From assembly GCF_030063445.1 (NCBI RefSeq), contig NZ_JASITD010000004.1:124001-188000 (forward strand): 64,000 nt of DNA, in the 5' to 3' direction. This document shows, in pieces, positions 8,400-17,033 of the stretch. Below the pieces are notes generated by a model. That model was not told the DNA's origin, made no database searches, and saw nothing but the letters and a program-made list of their open reading frames with translations. The number at the start of each line of letters is the position of its first letter. The stretch's first letter is position 1. A program made the position numbers and the translations under genes. Source of the DNA: Hymenobacter sp. H14-R3 (GTDB lineage Bacteria; Bacteroidota; Bacteroidia; Cytophagales; Hymenobacteraceae).

Positions 8400-8879
8400 C
8401 TACCAGGCCCCCAGCAGGCGGCGCACCAGAATGATTTCGCCGGTGTGGTAGGCCGCGTGGTCGCCGATGAGCAGGGCCTCGCGCAGCAGGCTCTGGCCGG
8501 TGCCGTGGGGCAGGGGCGCCAATAAATCGGTAGCGGGGTCTTCGAGCAGCTCGATAAACCGCTGCTGGTCAGCTTCTATTTGCTGAAGGGCGGCCTGCCA
8601 GCCGGCCTCGTCCGCGCCGGGCGTGGGGCTGGGCCAGTAGCCGGCCGGCCACTCGGGTGATACGTGGGCGGGGTCTACGCAAAACTCCACAATGTCGTGC
8701 TGCGCAATGCGCACGTGCTCAACTAATTGCCAGATGGTGTAGGGCAGGCTGGGCACCACCTGGTTGCGCAGCGGCGCGGGCAAGTCGGCCACGGCCTGCT
8801 CAAACGGGACGTGGGCATTGCCGCCGGCCAGCAGGGCAGTCAGCTCGGCCACAAGGGCGGCGCGGGTGGGGTCTTTCAT
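8400..8879 (-). CDS. DinB-fold putative metalloenzyme
   Basis: 159 residues. A four-helix-bundle DinB_2-type protein: His in LVEHVRIAQHDIVEF and a second pair in GDHAAYHTGEI fit the three-histidine metal site of DinB/YfiT proteins. These are usually thiol-dependent metalloenzymes or damage-inducible proteins of unknown substrate. It is unrelated to the Y-family polymerase DinB at 14707. Convergent with the response regulator (22 bp between stops) and alone on its strand. Confidence 0.8.
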   Translation of the reverse strand: MKDPTRAALVAELTALLAGGNAHVPFEQAVADLPAPLRNQVVPSLPYTIWQLVEHVRIAQHDIVEFCVDPAHVSPEWPAGYWPSPTPGADEAGWQAALQQIEADQQRFIELLEDPATDLLAPLPHGTGQSLLREALLIGDHAAYHTGEIILVRRLLGAW

Positions 8880-8971
8880 AAAGCAGGTAGCAAAATCCTA
8901 TCTACGCAACCCGCCCGAAAACAGGTAGTCGTGTCGTGGAGCGGTTTCGGAGCTGGTGTACAGTAGCAGAA

Positions 8972-9037
8972 GTAGCGCGGACTTTCAGTCCGCGGGTGGA
9001 ATAGCCAGTTCACTCGCGGACTGAAAGTCCGCGCTAC
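8972..9037. repeat. Paired REP-like hairpins, family 1
   Basis: Same element as 2211-2306: GTAGCGCGGACTTTCAGTCC in one orientation, about 21 bp of spacer, then GGACTGAAAGTCCGCGCTAC. It lies just downstream of the barrel gene at 9060-9743 and upstream of the DinB-fold gene. Confidence 0.85.
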
Positions 9038-9059
9038 TGTACCCGACTCAAAAACCGTC

Positions 9060-9743
9060 TTAGCGCTGGCCAAACCGGTAGCGCAGCCCCAGTGCCGTAG
9101 ACCCTGGGAAGCCCGAATTCTGGCCCCGCATAAAGCTGCGGCTGAGCGTCACGTCCAGCACGGCTTCCAGCCGCTGGCTAAAGCGGTAGCGGGTGCTGAG
9201 GCCGCCCGTGAGTAGAAAATTGGTGAAGCTGTAGTGGTCGTCGTAATTTGTAGTGACGATAACGTTTTGCAGGCTGTCGCTATCGGTGCGGGTGATGTGG
9301 GAGTTGGCTCGTGCGTATTCGAAAGTGAGGCCGCCCAGCACGTCGAACTGCACGCGGTGCGCAGGCTGGCGCGTGAGGGTGTAGCGGACCAGCCCGCGCA
9401 CCGACGTTTGGTAGTCGCTGCCGTGCGATGAATAGGCGAAGTAATAAGGCAGCCCCGGCGCAGCCCCTGAGTAAAAAGACTGGCTCGTATTGACGTAATC
9501 GTACGTTTTCTGGCTGTAGGCCACGCCCAGCTGCACCGCCAGCCGGGGCTGCAGCTGGTAGCCCAGTGTAAGCTGCACCGGCACGGTAGTGCCGCCGTAA
9601 TAAGTGCCACCCAGGGGCTGAAAATCACTGCTATACGCTGCCAGGCCCACGTAGTAGCGGGGCAGCGCAGCAGTAGTTTGGGCGCGGCCCAGCAGGGGGG
9701 AGCCTACCAAGAGCGCGCAGCAAGCCAGTCGAAAGGCAGTCAT
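9060..9743 (-). CDS. Outer-membrane beta-barrel protein, paralogue of 3538-4218
   Basis: 227 residues from the ATG at 9743, chosen because it gives a clean signal peptide (MTAFRLACCALLVGSPLLGRAQ); an upstream in-frame ATG at 9788 would add 15 hydrophobic residues. Amphipathic strands (RYYVGLAAYSSDF, VQLTLGYQLQPRLAVQLGVAY) run to a terminal LGLRYRFGQR. Much of the chain aligns by eye with the protein at 3538-4218, including the LSTRYRFSQRLEAVLDVTL strand. Probably a small porin-like protein; function unknown. Confidence 0.8.
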   Translation of the reverse strand: MTAFRLACCALLVGSPLLGRAQTTAALPRYYVGLAAYSSDFQPLGGTYYGGTTVPVQLTLGYQLQPRLAVQLGVAYSQKTYDYVNTSQSFYSGAAPGLPYYFAYSSHGSDYQTSVRGLVRYTLTRQPAHRVQFDVLGGLTFEYARANSHITRTDSDSLQNVIVTTNYDDHYSFTNFLLTGGLSTRYRFSQRLEAVLDVTLSRSFMRGQNSGFPGSTALGLRYRFGQR

Positions 9744-9870
9744 TGGAAAAAGGAAGAATACGTGAATTACAAGGAAGAAGCCCTGCAACGCCCAAGGGTT
9801 GCAACCTACCCGTAATGATAGCCCCGAAAGCTAGCCAGCCGGCCCCGGCGCGGGTAAATTTGCGCTGCCC

Positions 9871-10488
9871 ATGAACGACCCCGAAATCCGCGCCCGGCTC
9901 TACCCGCTGCTCCTGGGGGGCGTGCACATCGATGAGCTGCCCACCGGCACTACCCGCGCCGATGTGGTGCACATCACGCCTGCCTTCATGCACGGCTACG
10001 AGGTGAAGGGCGACGGCGATACCCTGCAACGGGTTAAAAATCAGCTCAAATGCTACGGCGAGGTCTATGACTTCGTCACGTTTGTAGTCACCGAAAAGCA
10101 CCTGGCCAAGCTGCTGCCGCTGCTGCCCGCGTGGGTGGGCATCCTGGTGGCCCCGGCCGAGGGCACGGCCCTGCGCCCGCACCGCGAGGCCCGCTACAAC
10201 GCCACCGTGCAGCGCGCCCCGCTGGCCGCCCTGCTGTGGGTGGAGGAAATAAAGCAGTACCTGCTGGCGCTGGGGCTGGCCGGGGCCAGCACGCTGCGCC
10301 AGCGCGAAATAGCGCAGTTTCTGCGCACCACCCACACCGTGCCGCTCTCGGGCCTGGCCCAGTACGTGCGCGAGCGCCTCATGGCCCGGCTGCCCGAGCG
10401 CCTGCTGCTGCGCGAGGCGCGCCGCGCCGAGCGCGCCCGGCTGGCTGGCATCCGGGCGCGGCGGCGGGCCGGGCGCAAGCGAACGTAA
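9871..10488 (+). CDS. sce7726-family, PD-(D/E)XK nuclease-like protein
   Basis: 205 residues. The N-terminal half has the core of the sce7726 family: TTRADVVHI, then HGYEVKGDGDTL, then VKNQLKCYGEVYDFVTFVV. D31, E44 and K46 match a PD-(D/E)XK nuclease active site, with the Q/Y residues that follow. The C-terminus is strongly basic (Arg-rich from about 165), which suits nucleic acid binding. Proteins of this family occur near defence and mobile loci, but their role is not established. No methylase or partner lies nearby. It is 75 bp upstream of kaiC on the same strand and may be separately transcribed. Confidence 0.7.
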   Translation: MNDPEIRARLYPLLLGGVHIDELPTGTTRADVVHITPAFMHGYEVKGDGDTLQRVKNQLKCYGEVYDFVTFVVTEKHLAKLLPLLPAWVGILVAPAEGTALRPHREARYNATVQRAPLAALLWVEEIKQYLLALGLAGASTLRQREIAQFLRTTHTVPLSGLAQYVRERLMARLPERLLLREARRAERARLAGIRARRRAGRKRT

Positions 10489-10562
10489 CGCACCATAATT
10501 CGGTATAAGCCGCAGCTTACCCCGTAACTTTCGGATAAAATCCGCGTCGATTATATTTCGCT

Positions 10563-12299
10563 ATGCAAGAAAAGCAACTGCCCTTGGCCGCCCTGCCCCG
10601 GCTGCCGAAGGCACCCACCGGCATTGAGGGCCTCGATGAGATAACCGAGGGCGGCCTGCCGCTGGGCCGCCCCACGCTGGTGTGCGGCAGCGCGGGCTGC
10701 GGCAAAACGCTGATGGCCATTGAGTTCCTGGTGCGCGGCGTGGAGGAATTTGGCGAGCCGGGCGTGCTCATGACCTTTGAGGAAACGGCCGACGAGCTGG
10801 CCGACAACGTGGCCTCGCTGGGCTTCGACCTGCGGCAGCTGCAAGCCGACAAGCGCCTGCGCCTCGACCACGTGCACATCGACCGCTCGGAGATTGAGGA
10901 GGCCGGCGAGTACGACCTCGACGGCCTGTTTATCCGCCTGGGCTACGCCATCGACTCCATCGGGGCCAAGCGCGTGGTGCTCGATACGGTGGAGGCCCTG
11001 TTTTCGGGCTTCGACAACCAGGCCGTGCTGCGCTCCGAAATCCGCCGGCTGTTTCGCTGGCTCAAGGACAAGGGCGTGACCACCATCATCACGGCCGAGC
11101 GCGGCGAGGGCACCCTCACCCGCCAGGGCCTGGAAGAATACGTGTCGGACTGCGTGATTTTACTCGACAACCGGGTCATTGACCAGATAACCACCCGCCG
11201 GCTGCGCATTGTGAAGTATCGCGGCAGTACCCACGGCACCAACGAGTACCCCTACCTCATCAGCGAAGACGGCTTCTCGGTGCTGCCCGTGACGTCGCTC
11301 AAGCTGGAACATGCTGTTTCTGATGAGGTTATCTCCTCGGGGGTGCCCGGCCTCGATGAGATGTTTGCGCGCCGGGGCTGGTACCGGGGCAGCAGCGTGC
11401 TGCTCACCGGCACGGCCGGCACCGCCAAAACCACCCTGGCCGCCGCCTTTGCCCTCGAAACCTGCCGCCGCGGCGAGCGCTGCCTCTACTTCGCCTTTGA
11501 GGAGTCGCCGGCCCAGCTGCTGCGCAACATGCGCTCGGTGGGCTTCGACCTGCAACCCTACCTCGACCAGGGCCTGCTGCGCATCGACTCGTCGCGGCCC
11601 ACGCTCAACGGCCTGGAGCGCCACCTCGTGACGCTGCACCGGGTGGTGGCCGAGTTCAAGCCCCAGGCCGTGATTATCGACCCCATCAGCAACCTCATCT
11701 CGGTGGGCAGCATCAGCGAAGTGCGCAGCATGCTCACGCGCATGATTGATTTTCTGAAAATTAACAACGTAACGGCGCTGTTTACGGCGCTCATCAGCAA
11801 CCGCAATGGCCAGCTCGAAATGGCGGAGGAGGGCGTGTCGTCGCTGGTCGATACCTGGATTTCGGTGCGCGACCTCGAAGGCATCGGCGAGCGCAACCGG
11901 GGCCTCAGCATTCTCAAATCGCGCGGTATGGCGCACTCCAACCAGGTGCGCGAGTTTATCATGACCGGTACGGGCGTGCACCTGCTCGACGTTATCATTG
12001 GCCCCGCCGGTATTATCACCGGGGCGGGCCGCCTCACTCAGCGCATTCAGGAAGAAGCCCAGCGCGTGGTGCAGCAGCACGAGAGCGACCGCCGCGACCG
12101 CGACCTGGAGCGCAAGCGCCGCATGCTCGAAGCCACCATCACCAACCTGCGCGCCGACTTTGAAACCGTGGAGGACGAGCTGCGCCGCATCAGCCACGAG
12201 GAACTCACGCGCGGCACGGCCCTGCGTGAGGGCCGCACGGCCCTCACGCAGGGCTTGTCGGCCGATTATTTGGCCAGCCAGCCCAACACCCAGCTTTAG
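10563..12299 (+). CDS. kaiC: KaiC-family double-RecA ATPase/kinase
   Basis: 578 residues, two RecA-type domains. CI: Walker A GSAGCGKT at 42-49 and catalytic Glu pair E73/E74 in TFEET. CII: Walker A GTAGTAKT at 283-290 and the Glu pair in FAFEES. Residues S426/S427 in [10 protein letters not shown] align by eye with the S431/T432 phosphosites of cyanobacterial KaiC, so autophosphorylation is plausible but on a Ser-Ser dyad. From about 490 there is a charged coiled coil ([19 protein letters not shown]) longer than the cyanobacterial tail. It begins an operon with two kaiB genes and a PAS histidine kinase. Non-cyanobacterial KaiC proteins are linked to stress or timing outputs; the role here is inferred. 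Confidence 0.93.
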   Translation: MQEKQLPLAALPRLPKAPTGIEGLDEITEGGLPLGRPTLVCGSAGCGKTLMAIEFLVRGVEEFGEPGVLMTFEETADELADNVASLGFDLRQLQADKRLRLDHVHIDRSEIEEAGEYDLDGLFIRLGYAIDSIGAKRVVLDTVEALFSGFDNQAVLRSEIRRLFRWLKDKGVTTIITAERGEGTLTRQGLEEYVSDCVILLDNRVIDQITTRRLRIVKYRGSTHGTNEYPYLISEDGFSVLPVTSLKLEHAVSDEVISSGVPGLDEMFARRGWYRGSSVLLTGTAGTAKTTLAAAFALETCRRGERCLYFAFEESPAQLLRNMRSVGFDLQPYLDQGLLRIDSSRPTLNGLERHLVTLHRVVAEFKPQAVIIDPISNLISVGSISEVRSMLTRMIDFLKINNVTALFTALISNRNGQLEMAEEGVSSLVDTWISVRDLEGIGERNRGLSILKSRGMAHSNQVREFIMTGTGVHLLDVIIGPAGIITGAGRLTQRIQEEAQRVVQQHESDRRDRDLERKRRMLEATITNLRADFETVEDELRRISHEELTRGTALREGRTALTQGLSADYLASQPNTQL

Positions 12300-12331
12300 G
12301 CGCCGTATTCTCTCGCAGTTATGCATTAGTT

Positions 12332-12661
12332 ATGATGGAAATAGAGGAACAACTGCTTGCTACCCCCCTGCCCGGCCCCGGCGAAACCTGGGAGCTGCGC
12401 CTGTACGTGGCCGGCCAAACGGCCAAGTCGATTGCGGCCCTGACCAACCTGCGCCGTTACTGCGAGCAGCACGTGCCGGGCAAGTATCAGCTGGAAGTGA
12501 TTGATTTGCTGCAACATCCGCAGCTGGCTGAGGGCGACCAGATTCTGGCCATTCCCACGGTGGTGCGCAAAATGCCGGAGCCCATCCGCCGCGTCATCGG
12601 CGACCTCTCCAACGAGGAGCGCGTACTTGTGGGGCTTGACCTGCGGCCCACCCACTTGTAG
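12332..12661 (+). CDS. kaiB: KaiB-like thioredoxin-fold protein, first copy
   Basis: 109 residues. KaiB fold: [30 protein letters not shown], then [20 protein letters not shown] and a final LVGLDLRP. KaiB binds phosphorylated KaiC and inhibits or resets it. An ATG-ATG pair gives a start ambiguity of one residue. It lies 32 bp after kaiC and 9 bp before the second kaiB start. Confidence 0.9.
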   Translation: MMEIEEQLLATPLPGPGETWELRLYVAGQTAKSIAALTNLRRYCEQHVPGKYQLEVIDLLQHPQLAEGDQILAIPTVVRKMPEPIRRVIGDLSNEERVLVGLDLRPTHL

Positions 12662-12670
12662 GCCGTGCTA

Positions 12671-12985
12671 ATGGATTTGCTTGCCCCGCCCGAAGAGCCT
12701 GCCTACGAATTTTACCTCTACGTGACCGGCGCCACGCCCAATTCGACACGGGCGGTGCGCAACATGAAAGAGATTTGCGAGCAGTACGTAGCTGGGCAGT
12801 ACACCTTGCGTGTTATTGATATGTATCAGCAACCTGAGCTGGCCCAGGCGGCGCAGATCGTGGCCGCACCCACGCTGGTGCGGCGGCGGCCGCTGCCCCA
12901 GCGCCGGCTGGTGGGCGACCTTTCCAACCGCGCCGCCGTGCTCACCCTGCTCGGACTCGCCCACCCGCTGCCCCCCACCGCATGA
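12671..12985 (+). CDS. kaiB: KaiB-like thioredoxin-fold protein, second copy
   Basis: 104 residues from the ATG at 12671; an in-frame GTG at 12665 would add two. Same pattern as the first copy: FYLYVTGATPNSTRAVRNM, VIDMYQQPELAQ, IVAAPTLVRRRPLPQRRLVG, LTLLGL. The two copies differ throughout, so the duplication is not recent. Its end overlaps the kinase start by 4 bp (ATGA), showing translational coupling. Confidence 0.9.
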   Translation: MDLLAPPEEPAYEFYLYVTGATPNSTRAVRNMKEICEQYVAGQYTLRVIDMYQQPELAQAAQIVAAPTLVRRRPLPQRRLVGDLSNRAAVLTLLGLAHPLPPTA

Positions 12986-14682
12986 CCCCCACCGCCGCCG
13001 AGCTGGCTCGCGAAAACGAAGAGCTGCGCCAGCAGCTGCGCGAGGCCGAAGAGCTGATTGAGGCCGTGCGCACCGGGGCCGTGGATGCGCTGGCCATTCA
13101 GGGGGCCGAGGGCCCGCGCATTTTTACCCTCGAAAGCGCCGACCACGGCTACCGCACCCTGGTAGAGCAAATGAGCGAGGGCGCGGTGCTGCTCGCCGCC
13201 GATGGCTTTGTGCTGTACTGCAACGCCGCCCTGGCCCAAGGGCTGGGCTGCGCCCAGGCCGACATGCTGGGGCATTCCTTCACCGAGTTTGTGCCGGCCC
13301 AGTACCTGGCCTACTGGCTGGGTCTGTGCCAGCAGGGCTGGCTGCGGCAGGTGCGCGGCGAAATGCCCCTGCAAAGCTGCCACGACGGGTCGCTGCACCC
13401 GTTTTCGGTGTCGATGAATGTGCTGACATTCAGCGGGGCCCCCACGCTGGCCGTGCTGCTGGCCGATGTGTCGGCGCGCAAAGAGATATCGGCCATCCGC
13501 TCGATGGTGGTGCAGCAAAATGCGCTGCTCGACCGCAAAAACGAAGAGCTGCTGCGCCAGCAGGCCGCCCGCGTGGCCATTGAAAAAACGGCCGCCGAAG
13601 TGGGCCGTATGCTCGAAGGCATTCCGCAGATAGCCTGGACGGCCGACCTCCAGGGCCGGACGACCTACCTCAACCAGCGCTGGTTCGACTACGTGGGCGA
13701 AAATGCTACCACGCCGGAGCAGTTGGCCAGCCGCATTCACCCCGACGACTTTGCGGTGTCTTTTCGCAGTTGGGAGCATAGCTTAGCCACCCAGCAGCCC
13801 CTGGAGCTGGAATGCCGCATCCGCAACCAGACCGGCGACTACCGCTGGATGCTGGGCCGCGCCCTGCCCTCGCGCAATGAGGCAGGCGAAGTGGTGCAGT
13901 GGATTGGCACCTACACCGACATCCACGCCCACAAGCTGGCCCAGGAGCGCGTGGCCCAGGCCCAGCGCCTGCTGCGCGACAACAACGAGGAGCTAACCCG
14001 CGTGAACGTGGACCTGGACAGCTTCATCTACACCGCCTCGCACGACCTCAAGGGGCCCATCACCAACATCGAGGGCTTGCTGCAAGCCCTCACCGACGAG
14101 CTGCCCGTGGAAGCTCGGCTGCGCCCCCCGGTCAACGATATTATGGGCATGCTCACCAAGTCGGTGACCCGGTTTCAGCGTACCATCGAGCAGCTCGGCG
14201 ACGTGGCTAAGCTCCAACGCGAACACGGCCTGGCCGTGGTGCCGGTACCCTTATCATCAGTAGTACAAGGTGTTAGCCTCGACCTGGCCCCGCTGGTGCG
14301 CGCCAGCGGCGCGCAGCTCGACGTGGAGCTGGCCGACAACGCGGCGGTGCGCTTCCTTGAAAAAAACCTGCGCAGCTTGGTGTACAACCTGCTCAGCAAT
14401 GCCCTCAAGTACCGCGACCCCGCCCGCCCGGCCCGCGTGCAGCTGCGCGCCCGCCCCGATGGCCAGTTTATGCGTCTCACGGTGCAGGATAACGGCCTGG
14501 GCATTGACCCCGCCGGCCAGCGCAAGCTTTTTGGCCTGTTCGAGCGCCTGCACAACCACGTGGAGGGCAGCGGCATTGGCCTGTTTATGGTCAAGAAAAT
14601 GGTGGAGAACGCCGGCGGCCGCATCGCGGTGGAGAGCGAGGTGGGCGTGGGCTCCACGTTCACGGTGCTGCTGCCGCAGTAG
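12982..14682 (+). CDS. PAS-domain histidine kinase of the kai operon
   Basis: 566 residues, soluble: no membrane segment. N-terminal coiled coil 1-28 (ENEELRQQLREAEELIEAV); PAS domain about 50-170; coiled linker; second PAS/PAC about 205-325 (IPQIAWTADLQGRTTYLNQRW and YRWMLGRALPS); HisKA with phospho-accepting His354 in TASHDLKGPITN; HATPase with NLLSNALKY, DNGLGI and GSGIGLFMVKKM. No response regulator is encoded next to it, so the partner lies elsewhere. Start overlaps the second kaiB by 4 bp. In non-photosynthetic bacteria kaiBC is often found with PAS kinases; an output kinase reading KaiC/KaiB state is the likely role, but this is inference. Confidence 0.92.
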   Translation: MTPTAAELARENEELRQQLREAEELIEAVRTGAVDALAIQGAEGPRIFTLESADHGYRTLVEQMSEGAVLLAADGFVLYCNAALAQGLGCAQADMLGHSFTEFVPAQYLAYWLGLCQQGWLRQVRGEMPLQSCHDGSLHPFSVSMNVLTFSGAPTLAVLLADVSARKEISAIRSMVVQQNALLDRKNEELLRQQAARVAIEKTAAEVGRMLEGIPQIAWTADLQGRTTYLNQRWFDYVGENATTPEQLASRIHPDDFAVSFRSWEHSLATQQPLELECRIRNQTGDYRWMLGRALPSRNEAGEVVQWIGTYTDIHAHKLAQERVAQAQRLLRDNNEELTRVNVDLDSFIYTASHDLKGPITNIEGLLQALTDELPVEARLRPPVNDIMGMLTKSVTRFQRTIEQLGDVAKLQREHGLAVVPVPLSSVVQGVSLDLAPLVRASGAQLDVELADNAAVRFLEKNLRSLVYNLLSNALKYRDPARPARVQLRARPDGQFMRLTVQDNGLGIDPAGQRKLFGLFERLHNHVEGSGIGLFMVKKMVENAGGRIAVESEVGVGSTFTVLLPQ

Positions 14683-14706
14683 GCGCGCGGTGGTAATTTC
14701 GTAGGA

Positions 14707-15795
14707 GTGACCCCCGCCCCCGCCGCGCCGCGCAAAATTATTCACCTCGACATGGACGCGTTCTACGCCTCCGTGGAGCAGCGCGACGACCCGGCGCTGC
14801 GCGGCCGGCCCCTAGCGGTGGGCGGCACTCGCGAGCGCGGCGTAGTGATGGCCGCCAGCTACGAGGCCCGCGCCTACGGGGTGCGCTCGGCCATGCCGGC
14901 CAGCACCGCGCGCCGCCTGTGCCCCGAGCTGCTGTTTGTGCCGCCGCGCTTCGAGGTCTACAAGGAAGTGTCGGGTCAGATTCGCGAAATATTTGCCGAG
15001 TACACGCCCCTCATCGAGCCGGTGGCGCTCGATGAGGCCTACCTCGACGTGACCCACAACCTCAAGCACTTACCGCTGGCCAGCGAGGTGGCCCGCGAAA
15101 TAAGGGCGGCCATCTTGGCGCGCACCCAGCTCACGGCGTCGGCGGGCATTTCCTACAACAAGTTTTTGGCCAAGCTGGCCTCCGACTACCGCAAGCCCAA
15201 CGGGCAGTACGTGATTCCGCCCGGCCGAGGGCTGGCCTTTGTGGAGCGGCTGGCGGTGGGGCAGTTTCACGGCATTGGGCCGGCCACGGCGGCGCGGCTG
15301 CACGCGCTGGGCATCTTCACCGGGGCCGACCTGCGCCAGCAGCCCGAGGCACTGCTGCGCCAGCACTTTGGCAAGGCCGGCGGCTACTACCACGCCATTG
15401 CCCACGCCGAAGACCACCGCCCCGTGCAGCCCGACCGCCCCCGCAAGTCGGTGGGGGCCGAGATGACGTTTGCCCAGGACCTGCACGCCTTGCCCGACCT
15501 CCTGGCCGCCCTGCTGCCCGTGGCTGCCAAGGTGTGGGCCTACTGCGCGCGCGCCGGCCAGTCGGGCCGCACCGTCACGCTGAAGGTAAAGTATGCTGAT
15601 TTTCAGCAAATTACCCGCAGTCGCAGCGTGTCGGTTCCGGTGCCCGATGAGGCCGCTTTGCTGCGCACCGGCCAGGAGCTGCTCACCGCCCTGTTGCCCC
15701 TGCCCAAGGGCGTGCGCCTGCTGGGCCTGTCGCTTTCGAGCCTGGGCGGCGAGGAGCCGGCGGCGGGCCCCGGCGGGCAGCTGGCGCTTTTTTAG
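14707..15795 (+). CDS. dinB: Y-family DNA polymerase IV
   Basis: 362 residues, GTG start 24 bp after the kinase stop. Catalytic carboxylates D15 (HLDMDAFYASVE) and D109/E110 (VALDEAYLDV); fingers motif SYEARAYGVRSAMP; helix-hairpin-helix region about 180-205 (FHGIGPATAARLHALGI); little-finger domain to about 350. The last residues QLALF match the beta-clamp-binding pentapeptide. Length is normal. It performs translesion synthesis. The short gap suggests possible co-transcription with the kai operon, which would be unusual. Confidence 0.95.
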   Translation: MTPAPAAPRKIIHLDMDAFYASVEQRDDPALRGRPLAVGGTRERGVVMAASYEARAYGVRSAMPASTARRLCPELLFVPPRFEVYKEVSGQIREIFAEYTPLIEPVALDEAYLDVTHNLKHLPLASEVAREIRAAILARTQLTASAGISYNKFLAKLASDYRKPNGQYVIPPGRGLAFVERLAVGQFHGIGPATAARLHALGIFTGADLRQQPEALLRQHFGKAGGYYHAIAHAEDHRPVQPDRPRKSVGAEMTFAQDLHALPDLLAALLPVAAKVWAYCARAGQSGRTVTLKVKYADFQQITRSRSVSVPVPDEAALLRTGQELLTALLPLPKGVRLLGLSLSSLGGEEPAAGPGGQLALF

Positions 15796-15825
15796 TGATT
15801 GAAATTCAGCGAGTTAAATAGGGCA

Positions 15826-15917
15826 TCAGGCAGGCCGCAGGGGCTAGCCGCCGGCTCCCTGCGGCCGTACGATTGAATTACTGCTGCGCGCGGGCTGCTT
15901 CCCTGCGGTCTGCCTGA
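15826..15917. repeat. Imperfect inverted repeat after dinB
   Basis: Arms TCAGGCAGGCCGCAGGG and CCCTGCGGTCTGCCTGA flank a region that itself contains CTGCGGCC copies. It lies between dinB and the DUF4440-like gene and may act as a terminator or be a mobile palindrome. Confidence 0.6.
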
Positions 15918-15959
15918 CGTTCTTTTGCACTGTTTATTACCCACTGCTCATTACCACCC

Positions 15960-16346
15960 ATGTCTGCCATTCAAGAAATCGAACAGCTGGAGCGCCGCCG
16001 CTTCGATGCCCAAATTGCCCGCGACCTGCCCACGCTGGCCACCATCTTCGCCGACGACCTCATCTACACCCACTCCAACGGCCACCAGGATGGCAAGGCC
16101 AGCTACCTGGCCTCCATCGAGAGCGGCCAGAGCCGCTACGATAAGGTTGATATAGAGGCTATTACCGTGCGTCCCTACAACGACGACCGCACGGCCATCG
16201 TCAACGCGCTCATTCAGATTGACCTCGGCCCCGGCGCCGATGGCCAGCCCAGCTTCACCCGCATCAAGTACGTGGTGGTGTATATTAAAGACGAGGCAAA
16301 AGGGTGGCAGCTAGTACTTTGGCACGCTCAGAAGCAAGCTAGCTAA
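15960..16346 (+). CDS. DUF4440/SnoaL-like NTF2-fold protein
   Basis: 128 residues. A single NTF2-like domain: helical start (IQEIEQLERRRFDAQIARDLPTLATIFADDLIYTHSNG), then strands ending VVVYIKDEAKGWQLVLWHAQ. The DLIYTHSNGHQDGKASYL segment is typical of DUF4440 proteins. These small cone-shaped proteins bind or modify small molecules; no substrate can be assigned. Its stop lies only 2 bp before a REP element. Confidence 0.8.
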   Translation: MSAIQEIEQLERRRFDAQIARDLPTLATIFADDLIYTHSNGHQDGKASYLASIESGQSRYDKVDIEAITVRPYNDDRTAIVNALIQIDLGPGADGQPSFTRIKYVVVYIKDEAKGWQLVLWHAQKQAS

Positions 16347-16348
16347 CC

Positions 16349-16440
16349 GTAGCGCGAAGCTTCCGCTTCGTGCGCGAGCGCAGCGAGCATCTGGGGCCTA
16401 GTGCCGCCAGCTTGCGCACGAAGCGGAAGCTTCGCGCTAC
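16349..16440. repeat. Inverted pair of RAYT-associated REP elements
   Basis: GTAGCGCGAAGCTTCCGCTT-type element on the plus strand and its reverse complement ending at 16440, with about 30 bp between them including GCAGCGAGCAT. Each arm folds (GCGCGAAGC / GCTTCGTGCGC). It touches both neighbouring genes: the TAG stop of the transposase (16437-16439) is part of the repeat. Confidence 0.85.
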
Positions 16441-17024
16441 GGTGCCCAGTAGGTGTAGGGCCATTGTTGCCAGTCGTTTGTAAGGCCTGCTTTCACCGGG
16501 TTATTCACCACATAGGCAATTACCCGTTCCAATTCCTGGCCGTTACGCACCACGTGGTCGTAGCTCTCACGCTGCCAAAAATGGCCGGTACGCCCTAGTA
16601 GGGCATTGGCCGCGCGGCCGGTATAGCCCTTCAGGGATTGCAGCGTACGAGCCAGCGAAGGAGCATTATCGGGTAGGCATACAACGAGGTGCACGTGGTT
16701 GGCCATCAGGCAGTAGCAAACCAGCTGGTAGTTGCGCCCATCGCTAAAATGAAGCGCCTGCTGTACCAGCTGCGCAATGGCCGGCTGCCCGAGCCATACC
16801 GGGCCCGCGTGCGCCGCATCTAATTGCGCGTCAAATTTGCCGAAGTAGCGTCGTTGCCGGGCGTAAGTCGCAGCTTCATCATCTGCCCCTGGCACCGCGG
16901 CAAACTCTTGTTGCAGTGCGGTCATCATCTCCAACGGGAGAGAGCCCGCCAGCCGAAAAGTAACGAAAATCGTTTCACCCGGCGGCAGCCGATGAGGAAG
17001 GTTACGCTGGTAATAAATGAGCAC
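16437..17024 (-). CDS. REP-associated tyrosine transposase (RAYT)
   Basis: 195 residues, Y1_Tnp / HUH superfamily. H110 and H112 in MANHVHLVV form the HUH metal site and Tyr134 in LKGYTGRAAN is the likely catalytic tyrosine; FWQRESYDHVVR and YVVNNPVKAGL are typical RAYT motifs. RAYTs bind and nick REP hairpins. Here REP copies lie immediately on both sides (16349-16440 and 17034-17342), so this is a likely autonomous REP source. The gene appears intact with a normal length. Its stop codon lies inside the downstream REP. No accessory gene or second transposase is present. Confidence 0.93.
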   Translation of the reverse strand: MLIYYQRNLPHRLPPGETIFVTFRLAGSLPLEMMTALQQEFAAVPGADDEAATYARQRRYFGKFDAQLDAAHAGPVWLGQPAIAQLVQQALHFSDGRNYQLVCYCLMANHVHLVVCLPDNAPSLARTLQSLKGYTGRAANALLGRTGHFWQRESYDHVVRNGQELERVIAYVVNNPVKAGLTNDWQQWPYTYWAP

Positions 17025-17033
17025 AGCCGCAAA

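Noticed and set aside
11160..12326. 388-residue frame antisense to kaiC
   Set aside because: Overlaps kaiC CII; no motifs.
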